A DNA stretch of 64,000 nt from Sphingomonas glacialis. Its GTDB lineage: Bacteria; Pseudomonadota; Alphaproteobacteria; Sphingomonadales; Sphingomonadaceae. The stretch is from contig NZ_BNAQ01000002.1 in the NCBI RefSeq assembly GCF_014653575.1, forward strand, positions 1-64,000, read 5' to 3'. The translations under genes and the position numbers were made by a program. Below, piece after piece: positions 36,805 to 44,953 of this stretch (positions are counted from its first letter, which is position 1; every line of letters begins with the position of its first letter). The notes beneath the pieces are model-generated. The model was given only the letters and a program-made list of their open reading frames with translations. It had not been told where the DNA came from and did not search any database.

Positions 36805-37478
36805 AGGCGATCCTGACCGATATCGAGGGCACGACGTCGAGCATCGCGTTCGTTGCCGAAGTGCTGTTCCCCTATGCCCGCGGGCGTCTGGCCGACTATG
36901 TCGCGGCGCACCCGACGGAGACCGCGCCGATCCTCGCCGAGGTTGCGGCGAGCGAGCCGGGTGACCCGGTGGCGACGCTCACGCGCTGGATCGACGAGGA
37001 TCGCAAGGCAACGCCGCTCAAGACGCTGCAGGGGATGATCTGGGCCGACGGTTATGCCGCGGGCGCGTTCACGGGGCATGTCTATGCTGATGCGGTGGCG
37101 GGGTTGCGGCGCTGGCATGCGGCGGGGGTGAAGCTCTACGTCTTCTCGTCGGGCTCGGTCGCGGCACAGACATTGCTGTTCGGGCATAGCGATGCGGGCG
37201 ACCTGACGCCGCTTTTCTCGGGCTATTTCGATACGACGACGGGACCGAAGCGCGAGGCGGCGTCTTATGCGACGATCGCGGCTGCAATCGGCGTCGAGGC
37301 AAGCGCCGTGCTGTTCCTGTCGGACACCCCCGAGGAGGTCGCCGCGGCGCGTGCGGCGGGGATGGACGCGCTGCTGATCGATCGCGCGGGCGGCGGCGGC
37401 GGGGATATTGCGAGCTTCGACGAGGTGAGCGCAGTGCGCTCCCCACTCCCTTCCCCGGCGAAGGCCGGGGCCCAGTAG
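36801..37478 (+). CDS. mtnC: Enolase-phosphatase
   Basis: 225 residues of the HAD superfamily. It enolises and dephosphorylates diketomethylthiopentyl phosphate to acireductone. HAD motif I is [15 protein letters not shown] (about 4-18); motif II lies in [11 protein letters not shown]; motif IV in [13 protein letters not shown]. The start is GTG at 36801. Its last residues ([11 protein letters not shown]) are coded by a palindromic repeat that begins at 37448, so the protein end has been reshaped by the repeat. Confidence 0.93.
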   Translation: MKAILTDIEGTTSSIAFVAEVLFPYARGRLADYVAAHPTETAPILAEVAASEPGDPVATLTRWIDEDRKATPLKTLQGMIWADGYAAGAFTGHVYADAVAGLRRWHAAGVKLYVFSSGSVAAQTLLFGHSDAGDLTPLFSGYFDTTTGPKREAASYATIAAAIGVEASAVLFLSDTPEEVAAARAAGMDALLIDRAGGGGGDIASFDEVSAVRSPLPSPAKAGAQ

Positions 37479-37555
37479 CGGACGGCTGAACAGCGGGCGC
37501 GGCGCTTCGCTCGCAAAACCTTCGCTCCTGGGCCCCGGCCTTCGCCGGGGAAGGG
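37448..37555. repeat. Inverted-pair palindromic element (family E), invading mtnC end
   Basis: Left half CCCTTCCCCGGCGAAGGCCG and right half CCGGCCTTCGCCGGGGAAGG face each other, about 108 bases. The first 31 bases lie inside the mtnC reading frame and supply its stop. It separates mtnC from mtnA. Confidence 0.65.
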
Positions 37556-37576
37556 CAACACTATTAGGAACGCGCG

Positions 37577-38608
37577 ATGAAACTCGACGGCACGCATCAA
37601 CGCTCGATCACGCGCACCGCCGATGGCGCGGGCGCGCGCATCCTCGACCAGCGTGAGCTTCCCTGGGTGGTCAAGTGGGTCGAACTACGCAGCGTGCACG
37701 ACGCCGAGGTCGCGATCCGTGAGATGTGGACGCGCGGCGCTCCGCTGATCGGCGCGACCGCCGCGTACGGCCTCGCGATGGCGCTGGCCGAGGATGGATC
37801 GGACGCCGCATTGGATGCCGCTTACACGCTGTTGCTCGAATCACGCCCGACCGCGGTCAATCTCAAATGGGCGCTGGACCAGATCGCCGCCGCAGTCCGC
37901 CCCCTCCCCACCGTCGACCGCGCCGCCGCCGCCTTCGCGCGCGCCGATGCGATCTGCGACGAGGACGTCGCGCTCAACCAGGCGATCGGCGCGCATGGCC
38001 TCGCGCTGTTCCGCACCCTCCACGCGAAGCATCCCGATCGCCCGCTCAACATCCTGACGCATTGCAACGCCGGCTGGCTGGCGACGGTCGATTACGGCAC
38101 CGCGACCGCGCCGATCTATCTCGCGCACGACGCCGGTATCCCGGTTCACGTCTGGGTCGACGAGACGCGCCCGCGCAACCAGGGCGCTTTGCTCACCGCG
38201 TTCGAACTGGCGGGGCACGGCGTGCCGCACACCGTGATCGCCGACAATGCGGGCGGGCATTTGATGATGACGGGGCAAGTCGACGCGGTGATCGTCGGCA
38301 CCGACCGCGTCACCGCCAATGGCGACGTGTGCAACAAGATCGGCACCTATCTGAAAGCGCTTGCCGCCAAGGACAACGGCGTGCCGTTCTACGTCGCTTT
38401 GCCCTACACCACCTTCGACGCCAGCACTGCGACCGGCGCCGACGTGCCGATCGAGGAGCGTTCGGGCGAGGAAGTGACCCATGTAGCAGGCGAAGGCGGT
38501 CGCATCCGCGTCACAGCGTCGAACGCGGCGAACCCGGCATTCGACGTCACGCCGGCGCGGCTGGTGACGGGGTATTTGACCGAACGGGGCGTGGTGGCGT
38601 CGGTCTGA
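37577..38608 (+). CDS. mtnA: S-methyl-5-thioribose-1-phosphate isomerase
   Basis: 343 residues. It converts methylthioribose 1-phosphate to the ribulose form. Marks: RGAPLIGATAAYGLAMAL (about 54-71), LTHCNAGWLATVDYGTATAP (about 157-176, catalytic Cys) and VIVGTDRVTANGDVCNKIGT (about 236-255, catalytic Asp). It is related to eIF2B subunits. It lies about 100 bases after mtnC on the same strand, beyond a repeat pair. Confidence 0.95.
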   Translation: MKLDGTHQRSITRTADGAGARILDQRELPWVVKWVELRSVHDAEVAIREMWTRGAPLIGATAAYGLAMALAEDGSDAALDAAYTLLLESRPTAVNLKWALDQIAAAVRPLPTVDRAAAAFARADAICDEDVALNQAIGAHGLALFRTLHAKHPDRPLNILTHCNAGWLATVDYGTATAPIYLAHDAGIPVHVWVDETRPRNQGALLTAFELAGHGVPHTVIADNAGGHLMMTGQVDAVIVGTDRVTANGDVCNKIGTYLKALAAKDNGVPFYVALPYTTFDASTATGADVPIEERSGEEVTHVAGEGGRIRVTASNAANPAFDVTPARLVTGYLTERGVVASV

Positions 38609-38650
38609 CAAGATGACGCGGATAGACCGCCGGGTCGCGCCCCCCCGTCC

Positions 38651-38737
38651 CCGTTCGTGCTGAGCTTGTCGAAGCACAGGTCTGGCTTGTCACTGTGGAA
38701 CGCAAGAAGAGCCCTTCGACAAGCTCAGGGCGAACGG
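38651..38737. repeat. Inverted-pair palindromic element (family D)
   Basis: CCGTTCGTGCTGAGCTTGTC at the left and GACAAGCTCAGGGCGAACGG at the right face each other, 87 bases overall. A single half of this family is at 13703. It lies between the converging ends of mtnA and the aminotransferase. Confidence 0.65.
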
Positions 38738-38765
38738 GCAGCGGGGGACCCTAAACCATCGCCCG

Positions 38766-39908
38766 CTACGGCCGCGTCGCCATCCGTTCCAGCGCCGCGT
38801 CGAGCGTCGCGTCCTGCTTGGCGAAGCACAACCGCACCACGCTCGTAACCGCATCCTGCGCATAGAACGCCGAGACCGGAATCGTCGCGACACCGGCTTC
38901 GTCGAGCAGCCACTGCGCGAAGGCGACGTCGTCCATCGCGATCCCGGATGCTGCGAGATCGATATTGAGGAAGTAGGTCGCCGCACTCGGCAGCACGGTG
39001 TAACCGAGCCCGCGCAACCCCGCCGCCAGCCGATCGCGCGAGCGCTGATACCCCGCGCGCATCGTGTCGAAAGAGGCCACATCCTTGCCCAGCCCATAGG
39101 CCGCTGCCGCCTGCAAATTAGGCGGCGTCGTGAAGGTCAGGAACTGGTGCGCCTTGGCGAGCACCGACGAGATCGCGGGCGTGGCGCACATCCAGCCGAC
39201 CTTCCACCCCGTCAACGAGAAGATCTTGCCCGCCGAGCCGATCTTCACGGTGCGCTCCCGCATCCCCGGCAGCGCCATCAGCGATTGGTGCCGCGCGCCG
39301 TCGAACACGACGTGCTCCCACACCTCGTCGCAAATCGCGATCGCGTCGTGGCTCGTGCAGAAATCGGCAATCAGCGCGAGTTCGTCGGTGCCGATCATCG
39401 TGCCGGTCGGGTTGAGCGGCGAATTGAGGATGACCAGCCGCGTCCGCTCGCTCGCCACAGCCGCGAGCGCTTGGGCGGTGACGCGCCATTCGGGCGGTTC
39501 GAGCCGCACGAGCCGTGCGACGCCCCCTGCCCGCTGTACGAGCGGCAGATAGGCGTCGTAGAGCGGCTGGAACATCACCACTTCATCGCCTGGCGTGACC
39601 AGCGCGAAGATTGCCGCAGCGAGCGCCTCGGTCGCACCCGAGGTTACGATCACCTCGCGCGCATCGAGGTCGAGCCCCTGATGGACGCGGTAATGCGCGG
39701 CGACCGCCTCTCGCAATGCCGGCATCCCCGCCATCGGCGGATATTGATTCGAATCCTCGAGCAGCGCGCGCGCCGCCTCGGCGAGCACATCCTCTGGCCC
39801 GCGACCGTCGGGAAAGCCCTGGCCGAGGTTGATTGCGCCGCTCGCCCGCGCGCGTGCCGACATCGTTTCGAAGATCGTTGTGCCAAGCCCGGCAAATAGC
39901 GGATTCAT
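38766..39908 (-). CDS. Class I/II aminotransferase, probably for methionine salvage
   Basis: 380 residues from ATG at 39908. PLP-dependent, fold type I. Marks: INLGQGFPDGRGPEDVL, SNQYPPMAGMPALREAVA, NSPLNPTGTM and the PLP Lys in GSAGKIFSLTGWKVGW (about 236-251). It resembles YbdL/kynurenine-type aminotransferases, which accept methionine and its keto acid. Converging with mtnA, it is well placed to make methionine from 4-methylthio-2-oxobutanoate (MtnE role), but the substrate is inferred. Confidence 0.85.
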   Translation of the reverse strand: MNPLFAGLGTTIFETMSARARASGAINLGQGFPDGRGPEDVLAEAARALLEDSNQYPPMAGMPALREAVAAHYRVHQGLDLDAREVIVTSGATEALAAAIFALVTPGDEVVMFQPLYDAYLPLVQRAGGVARLVRLEPPEWRVTAQALAAVASERTRLVILNSPLNPTGTMIGTDELALIADFCTSHDAIAICDEVWEHVVFDGARHQSLMALPGMRERTVKIGSAGKIFSLTGWKVGWMCATPAISSVLAKAHQFLTFTTPPNLQAAAAYGLGKDVASFDTMRAGYQRSRDRLAAGLRGLGYTVLPSAATYFLNIDLAASGIAMDDVAFAQWLLDEAGVATIPVSAFYAQDAVTSVVRLCFAKQDATLDAALERMATRP

Positions 39909-40097
39909 CGCGAGAGACGCCCAAGACAAGGGAGGACAGGTCGCGCGGGAGATGGACCGCAAGTCCGGCAGCCGCAAGCGCTATACGCGGCGCGGGCCTC
40001 AACCGACGCCCGACCGGCGATCGCCGCCGACGCGCGCCGATCCGAAGGGCTCGACGCGCCGCCACGCTTGGCATAGCTTTCAGCCGGAGAGTGAAAA

Positions 40098-40520
40098 ATG
40101 ACAGAAAAAAGCGTTTGGATGGTCGATCAACTGGCCGCCGCAAAAGTCGTCCGCGAACTCGATCTCGGCATCACCGCAGAACAAACCGAACGGCTCGCAG
40201 CGCTTCTGGCCGAGCATCGCGTCGACACGCTCGATCTGGGCGTCACGCGCATCCAGTCGGTGATCTCGCAGGCGGTGCGCGACGTTCTGCTCCGCAACCA
40301 GCACCGCGACGCCGCTTGGTCCGACGGATGCAGATCGGCGGAATCGGCGATTTTCGCCGCGACATTTTCGGTCGTGAACGAAATGCGCCCGCGGCAGAAT
40401 CGAACGACGGGGCAGGTTCTGCGGTCGTTGGTCCGGCAGGCTCGGTCCCCGGCTGCCGCCGAACCGCTGCTCCAGCGCATCGATGCGTCGGCGCACGGAG
40501 CCCCTACGCAGTCCGCCTAG
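40098..40520 (+). CDS. Hypothetical protein
   Basis: 140 residues, family not recognised. GGAGAG precedes the ATG. It opens MTEKSVWMVDQLAAAKVVRE and has a predicted all-helical first half (about 1-70) with repeated Leu/Ile spacing, then a basic, less ordered second half. No membrane segment, signal or metal motif is visible. It stands alone, divergent from the aminotransferase and facing tRNA-Tyr. Confidence 0.5.
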   Translation: MTEKSVWMVDQLAAAKVVRELDLGITAEQTERLAALLAEHRVDTLDLGVTRIQSVISQAVRDVLLRNQHRDAAWSDGCRSAESAIFAATFSVVNEMRPRQNRTTGQVLRSLVRQARSPAAAEPLLQRIDASAHGAPTQSA

Positions 40521-40589
40521 CGCGCCGCTCGGCCTGGCGGGACGTCGCTTGCGATGTTCCATGGTGCCGGACGGATCCGGGAGAACACA

Positions 40590-40676
40590 TGGTGGACAGG
40601 GTAGGGTTCGAACCTACGTAGGAGAAACTCCGGCAGATTTACAGTCTGCTGCCTTTAACCACTCGGCCACCTGTCC
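40590..40676 (-). tRNA. tRNA-Tyr(GTA)
   Basis: 87 nt with encoded CCA (plus-strand TGG at 40590-40592). Acceptor GGACAGG pairs with CCTGTCC. The anticodon loop CTGTAAA gives GTA. A long variable arm, as in bacterial tRNA-Tyr, is present. A perfect TTGACA box lies at 40751-40746 on the same strand, but the matching -10 (CATTGG after 17 bases) is weak. Confidence 0.95.
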
Positions 40677-40906
40677 CCAGGTGCTCGCCCTTGCGGGCGG
40701 TCGCTCCGAAAAGCGAGGCGTGCCAATGCCGACCGCATCGGCGCGTGTCAACGGCTATAGCGACGCTTTCGCCATCAAAAACGCGCAAGGCTTGCACGCG
40801 CGGCGTCCGGCGCATACCCGTGGCGCCACAATCTGCTTGGTCGATCGAAGGTTTTCGCAATGGTTCGTTTCCCCCTCTCCGCTCGCAGCTTCGGCGGGAT
40901 CGCCTG

Positions 40907-41653
40907 ATGGCCGGCCGTCGCGGACATCGCCCGTCGCAAGCCCCTGCCGGGCGCCCACGCTTCTGGGGGCGCCACGCCGTCACCGCCGCACTCGAAAATC
41001 CCGAGCGCGTCGTGCGCAAGATCTGGGCGACGCGTGAAGCGATCGCCAATATCGATTTCGATCCGGCGATCCCGATCGTCTATGCCCAGGTGACCGATCT
41101 CGCGCGGCTCGTACCGGGCGACGCGCCGCACCAGGGGCTGGTGATCGAGGTCGATCCGCTCGAGGATATGTGGCTCGCCGATCTGCTCGAGCAAGGCGAA
41201 GGCGATCAGCGTCCATTGCTGATCCTCGACGGCGTGACCGATCCGCACAATGTCGGCGCGATCCTGCGCTCGGCGGCGGCGTTCGACGCGCTCGGTATCG
41301 TCACGCCCGATCGCAACGCCCCGCCCGAATCGGGCACGATCGCCCGCTCGGCCTCGGGCGCGCTCGAAGTGGTGCCGTGGGTGCGTGTCACCAACTTGGC
41401 GCGCGCGCTTGAGGAGATTGCCGCGGCAGGCTTCTGGCGAATCGGGCTGACGGGCGATTCGAACCAGACGCTCGCCACGGCGATGGGGACGCAGCGCGTC
41501 GCGCTCGTGCTCGGTGCCGAGGGCGAAGGCATGCGCCAGAACACCGCAGCGCATTGCGACGAGCTCGCCAAGCTGCCGATCTCGGACAAGATCGAGAGCC
41601 TCAACGTGTCGAACGCGGCGGCGATCGCGCTGTACGCGGTGGCGACGCGTTAA
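40907..41653 (+). CDS. rlmB: 23S rRNA (guanosine-2'-O-)-methyltransferase, RlmB-like
   Basis: 248 residues of the SpoU/TrmH SPOUT family. It methylates the ribose of G2251 in 23S rRNA. The N-terminal substrate-binding part has FWGRHAVTAAL. The SAM knot shows LILDGVTDPHNVGAILRSAA (about 103-122), RVALVLGAEGEGMR (about 195-208) and ESLNVSNAAAIALY (about 228-241). The start is ATG at 40907, just before a basic leader typical of alphaproteobacterial members. Confidence 0.92.
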   Translation: MAGRRGHRPSQAPAGRPRFWGRHAVTAALENPERVVRKIWATREAIANIDFDPAIPIVYAQVTDLARLVPGDAPHQGLVIEVDPLEDMWLADLLEQGEGDQRPLLILDGVTDPHNVGAILRSAAAFDALGIVTPDRNAPPESGTIARSASGALEVVPWVRVTNLARALEEIAAAGFWRIGLTGDSNQTLATAMGTQRVALVLGAEGEGMRQNTAAHCDELAKLPISDKIESLNVSNAAAIALYAVATR

Positions 41654-41674
41654 GCGGGAACGACGATCTTTACC

Positions 41675-41757
41675 GTCACCCTCGCGAAAGCGAGGGTCCC
41701 GGTTCTTCTTCGACCTGCGGGGCTAGGCAGCGGGATCCCCGCTTTCGCGGGGATGAC
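41675..41757. repeat. Inverted-pair palindromic element (family B)
   Basis: An 83-base element opening GTCACCCTCGCGAAAGCGAG and closing GCTTTCGCGGGGATGAC. It lies between the converging ends of rlmB and the ferredoxin. Confidence 0.65.
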
Positions 41758-41768
41758 GGGGAGAGTGT

Positions 41769-42086
41769 TTAGTCTTCCGCCGCGATCGTGACCTTCAGCC
41801 CATCGAGCGCATCGGTCATCGGCAGCTGGCACGACAAACGCGAAGTCGCGGTGCGATCGGCCGACGAATCGAGCAGGTCGTTCTCGTCTTCGCTCATCTT
41901 CGGGAGTTTGTCCGCAAAGTCCGGGTCGACATGGACATGGCACGTCGCGCACGAGCAGCAGCCGCCGCACAGCGCCAGGATCTCGTCGATCCCGGCGTCG
42001 CGGATCACTTCCATCACCGACAGGCCTGCCTCGCCCTCGATTTCGCGCTCTTCACCCTCACGAGTCACAACGATAAGCTTGGGCAT
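41769..42086 (-). CDS. 2Fe-2S ferredoxin, adrenodoxin type
   Basis: 105 residues. The cluster ligands lie in [15 protein letters not shown] (about 39-53) with the fourth Cys in SRLSCQLPM (about 86). Adrenodoxin-type ferredoxins carry electrons to cytochrome P450s, dioxygenases or iron-sulfur assembly. No P450 or hsc genes are near, so the partner is unknown. It is divergent from the DNA glycosylase. Confidence 0.9.
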   Translation of the reverse strand: MPKLIVVTREGEEREIEGEAGLSVMEVIRDAGIDEILALCGGCCSCATCHVHVDPDFADKLPKMSEDENDLLDSSADRTATSRLSCQLPMTDALDGLKVTIAAED

Positions 42087-42158
42087 TGACGGTCCTTTGC
42101 GATAGCGAATTCTCCACCGCCATGCCGCCAGACGCGGCGCCGATCAAGGGATCACCGC

Positions 42159-42782
42159 ATGGGCCTGAGCGCCGACCAGCTGAAGACCGCCCTCGACGAA
42201 CTCGCGACGCGCGAACCCGCCATCGCGGCGGCGCTCGCGCGCGTCGGCTATCCCGAACCGCGCATTTCGCCACGCGGCTATGCCACGCTGCTGCGCACGA
42301 TCATCGGCCAGCAAGTCAGCACCAAGGCGGCGGAGTCGGTGTGGCGCAAGCTCGAGACGATCATCGGCGACCTCGACGATCCCGCCAACGTCACCAGCGC
42401 GAGCGACGAGCAATTGCGCGAGGCCGGCCTGTCGCGCCAGAAAGCGGGCTATGCGCGCAGCCTGGCGGCGCTGGTCGCAAGCGGCGAACTCGATCTGGCG
42501 AACTTGCCCGCCGACGATGAGGAAGCGATCGCCAAGCTCGTCGCGGTCAAAGGCATCGGTCGCTGGTCGGCGGAGATCTATCTCCTGTTCGCCGAGGGGC
42601 GGCTCGACATCTGGCCCGCGGGCGACCTCGCGATTCAAATCGAAGTCGGCCGGATCCTCGGCCATGAGGCGCGCCCGAGCGAGAAACTGGTGCGCGAGCT
42701 GGCCGAAGCGTGGCGGCCGCATCGCGGCGCTGCAGCCGTTTTCGCCTGGTATCACTATCAAAGCGACATGAAGGTAATCTGA
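42159..42782 (+). CDS. DNA-3-methyladenine glycosylase II (AlkA-like)
   Basis: 207 residues, shorter than E. coli AlkA because it lacks the N-terminal domain. It removes alkylated bases from DNA. The HhH-GPD core shows IIGQQVSTKAAESVWRKL (about 48-65), the hairpin VAVKGIGRWSAEIYLLF (about 128-144) and the catalytic Asp in IWPAGDLAIQ (about 151-160). Its stop overlaps the next gene's start (TGATG), so they are co-translated. Confidence 0.9.
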   Translation: MGLSADQLKTALDELATREPAIAAALARVGYPEPRISPRGYATLLRTIIGQQVSTKAAESVWRKLETIIGDLDDPANVTSASDEQLREAGLSRQKAGYARSLAALVASGELDLANLPADDEEAIAKLVAVKGIGRWSAEIYLLFAEGRLDIWPAGDLAIQIEVGRILGHEARPSEKLVRELAEAWRPHRGAAAVFAWYHYQSDMKVI

Positions 42783-43126
42783 TGGCCAAAGCCGACCGCC
42801 TCGCCCGGCTCGATGACCGCCGCATCGAGAGCGAAACCGAATATCATGCGCTGCTCCGCGGCGCCTTGGAGCGGACGGCCGCGGGGCAGATCCGGCTGTT
42901 CGGGCACACCAAGGACAAGGCGCAGATCGCCAAGGCAGCGCCCGTCGTCGCCGAGCTGACCGAACTCGGCGAGACGATCGACGCTTTGCGCGATCAATTG
43001 TCGATCGAGCCGTTCGCGCTCCACGCGCGCTTCCTTGCCTCGCGCGGCGCGGTCAGCGCACATGCCGTCGGCGAGGCGAAGCAAGCGCAGGCCTGGCTCG
43101 ATCAGTGGACGGAGACTCCCGCATGA
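42782..43126 (+). CDS. Hypothetical helical protein between glycosylase and mtnP
   Basis: 114 residues from ATG at 42782, which shares its A with the glycosylase stop. Its own stop overlaps the mtnP start (ATGA). The sequence is strongly helical and charged (RLARLDDRRIESETEYHALL, then LTELGETIDALRDQLS), with no membrane segment, cysteine or known motif. Function unknown. The tight overlaps on both sides show it is a real gene and is made together with mtnP. Confidence 0.72.
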   Translation: MAKADRLARLDDRRIESETEYHALLRGALERTAAGQIRLFGHTKDKAQIAKAAPVVAELTELGETIDALRDQLSIEPFALHARFLASRGAVSAHAVGEAKQAQAWLDQWTETPA

Positions 43127-43992
43127 GCGGCAAATGGAAATTGGGCATCATCGGCGGATCGGGCCTCTACGCGATCGATGCGCTGGAGCACCCCGAATGG
43201 CGCCGCGTCGACACGCCGTGGGGCGCGCCGTCTGACGAATTGCTGTTCGGGTCGATCGGCGATGTGGACCTCGTCTTCCTGCCGCGCCACGGCCGCGGGC
43301 ACCGGATCAGCCCGTCCGAGCTCAACTTCCGCGCCAATATCGACGCGCTGAAGCGCAGCGGCTGCACTGATCTGGTGGCAATCTCGTCGATCGGGTCGAT
43401 GCGCGAGGAATTGCCGCCGGGGCATTTCGCCATCGTCGACCAGTTCATCGACCGGACGGTCGCGCGCGCCTCGAGCTTCTTCGGCACCGGCATGGTCGCG
43501 CACGTCTCGATGGCCGAGCCGGTCTGCCCGCGCCTCTCGGCCTTCGCGGCCGAGGCGGTTCATGCCGCTGGCGGGAGCGTCGCAAAGGGCGCGACCTACC
43601 TCGCGATGGAGGGCCCGCAATTCTCGAGCCGCGCCGAGAGTTTGATGTACCGCCAATGGGGCGCCGACGTGATCGGCATGACCGCGATGCCCGAAGCCAA
43701 GCTCGCGCGTGAGGCCGAGCTGCCCTACGCGCTGATCGGGATGGTGACCGATTACGATTGCTGGCGCGAGGAAGCCGCGTTCGTCGAGGTGCACGAAGTG
43801 ATCAAGCAAATGGGCGCGAACGGCGTTATCGCGCGGCGCGCGGTCGAGACATTGGTCGCGGCGCTGCCCGCCGAGCGGACGCCCTCGCCGCTCGACACGG
43901 TGCTCGATTATGCGCTGATCACCGCGCCCGAGGCCCGCGATCCGGCGATGCTGGCGAAGCTCGATGCGGTGGCTGGGCGGGTGCTGGGTTAG
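43123..43992 (+). CDS. mtnP: S-methyl-5'-thioadenosine phosphorylase
   Basis: 289 residues. It splits methylthioadenosine with phosphate to adenine and methylthioribose 1-phosphate, the substrate of MtnA. The phosphate loop is GIIGGSGLYAIDALE (about 7-21); other marks are LPRHGRGHRISPSELNFRAN (about 54-73), YLAMEGPQFSSRAES and IGMTAMPEAKLARE. The start is ATG at 43123, overlapping the upstream stop. It lies 4.5 kb from mtnA but completes the salvage pathway in this window. Confidence 0.95.
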   Translation: MSGKWKLGIIGGSGLYAIDALEHPEWRRVDTPWGAPSDELLFGSIGDVDLVFLPRHGRGHRISPSELNFRANIDALKRSGCTDLVAISSIGSMREELPPGHFAIVDQFIDRTVARASSFFGTGMVAHVSMAEPVCPRLSAFAAEAVHAAGGSVAKGATYLAMEGPQFSSRAESLMYRQWGADVIGMTAMPEAKLAREAELPYALIGMVTDYDCWREEAAFVEVHEVIKQMGANGVIARRAVETLVAALPAERTPSPLDTVLDYALITAPEARDPAMLAKLDAVAGRVLG

Positions 43993-44017
43993 CGCCGCAA
44001 GGTCAACCACACCACCC

Positions 44018-44111
44018 GTCACCCCGGGCTTGTCCCGTGGTCCACCGTGATACGCGCAGTTCGCCTGCCGCCTGTGCGGCACGGTGGGCCCCGGGACGAG
44101 CCCGGGGTGAC
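44018..44111. repeat. 94-base inverted-pair palindromic element (family A, copy 2)
   Basis: Ends GTCACCCCGGG and CCCGGGGTGAC, inverted and perfect over 11 bases; inside are CCACCGTG and CACGGTGG. Same length as copy 1 at 10814-10907. It lies between the converging ends of mtnP and the CitE-like gene. Confidence 0.75.
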
Positions 44112-44134
44112 GTGGAGGGCAGGCGAACGCCCTG

Positions 44135-44953
44135 CTACACCAAAGCGGCGACTCGCTCCGCCTCTTCAAGATGCAGCCGTTCGACCATCTCGCCCGCCAC
44201 GCGGATCGCGCCCTTGTCGGCATTCTCGGGCAGCGCGAACGCGGCGATCACCGCTTGCGCCCACGCCATGCGATCGGCCGACGGCGCAAAGGCGCGGTTG
44301 GCGGGCGCGATCTGCGCGGGGTGGATGAGCGTCTTGCCGTCGAAGCCGAACGCCGCCCCCTGCGCGCATTCCGCCGCCAGTTCGGGAGTGTCGGCGAGGA
44401 CGTTCGACACCCCGTCGAGCGCGATGAGGCCATGCGCCCGCGCCGCGGTGACGATCGCGGTCAAATGCGGCAGCAGCGGCAGGCGGTCGGCCCCCGGCGT
44501 GCAGCGCATGTCCTTGGCGAGGTCATTCGTCCCCGCGACCAGACACGCGAGCCCCGGCGCGGCCGCAATCAGCGGCAACGCGAGCATCGCCGCGCACGTC
44601 TCGATCATCGCCCAAAGCGGCACTGCGCCAAGCTGCGCGCGCGCGAGCGCCAGATCGCCCGGCGTCGAGACCTTGGGCAGCAACACCGCATCGAAGCCAG
44701 CGTCGGCGGCGGCAGCCAGATCGGCCTCGCCCCATGCGGTATCGAGCCCGTTGACACGCAGCACCAGCAAGCGCGTGCCAAACCCGCCCTCCGCTGCTGC
44801 CACGATCGCCTGCGCGCGCGCCGCGGCCTTCTGCTCGGGTGCGACGGCGTCCTCGAGGTCGAGGATCACCGCGTCGCAGTCGAGCCCGCGCGCCTTGGCA
44901 ATCGCACGCGCATTCGACGCGGGCATGAACAAGGCGCTGCGGATGCGCCTCAC
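44135..44953 (-). CDS. HpcH/HpaI aldolase / citrate lyase beta (CitE-like) family protein
   Basis: 272 residues with a TIM-barrel fold. The opening RRIRSALFMPASNARAIAKA and the segments AVILDLEDAVAPEQK (about 28-42), LLPKVSTPGDL and FGFDGKTLIHPAQIAPAN are typical of CitE-like CoA-ester lyases such as malyl-CoA or citramalyl-CoA lyase. No citrate lyase alpha or gamma genes are present, so it likely acts alone. Its ATG overlaps the stop of the efflux outer-membrane gene (ATGA), a curious coupling of metabolism to efflux. Confidence 0.85.
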   Translation of the reverse strand: MRRIRSALFMPASNARAIAKARGLDCDAVILDLEDAVAPEQKAAARAQAIVAAAEGGFGTRLLVLRVNGLDTAWGEADLAAAADAGFDAVLLPKVSTPGDLALARAQLGAVPLWAMIETCAAMLALPLIAAAPGLACLVAGTNDLAKDMRCTPGADRLPLLPHLTAIVTAARAHGLIALDGVSNVLADTPELAAECAQGAAFGFDGKTLIHPAQIAPANRAFAPSADRMAWAQAVIAAFALPENADKGAIRVAGEMVERLHLEEAERVAALV

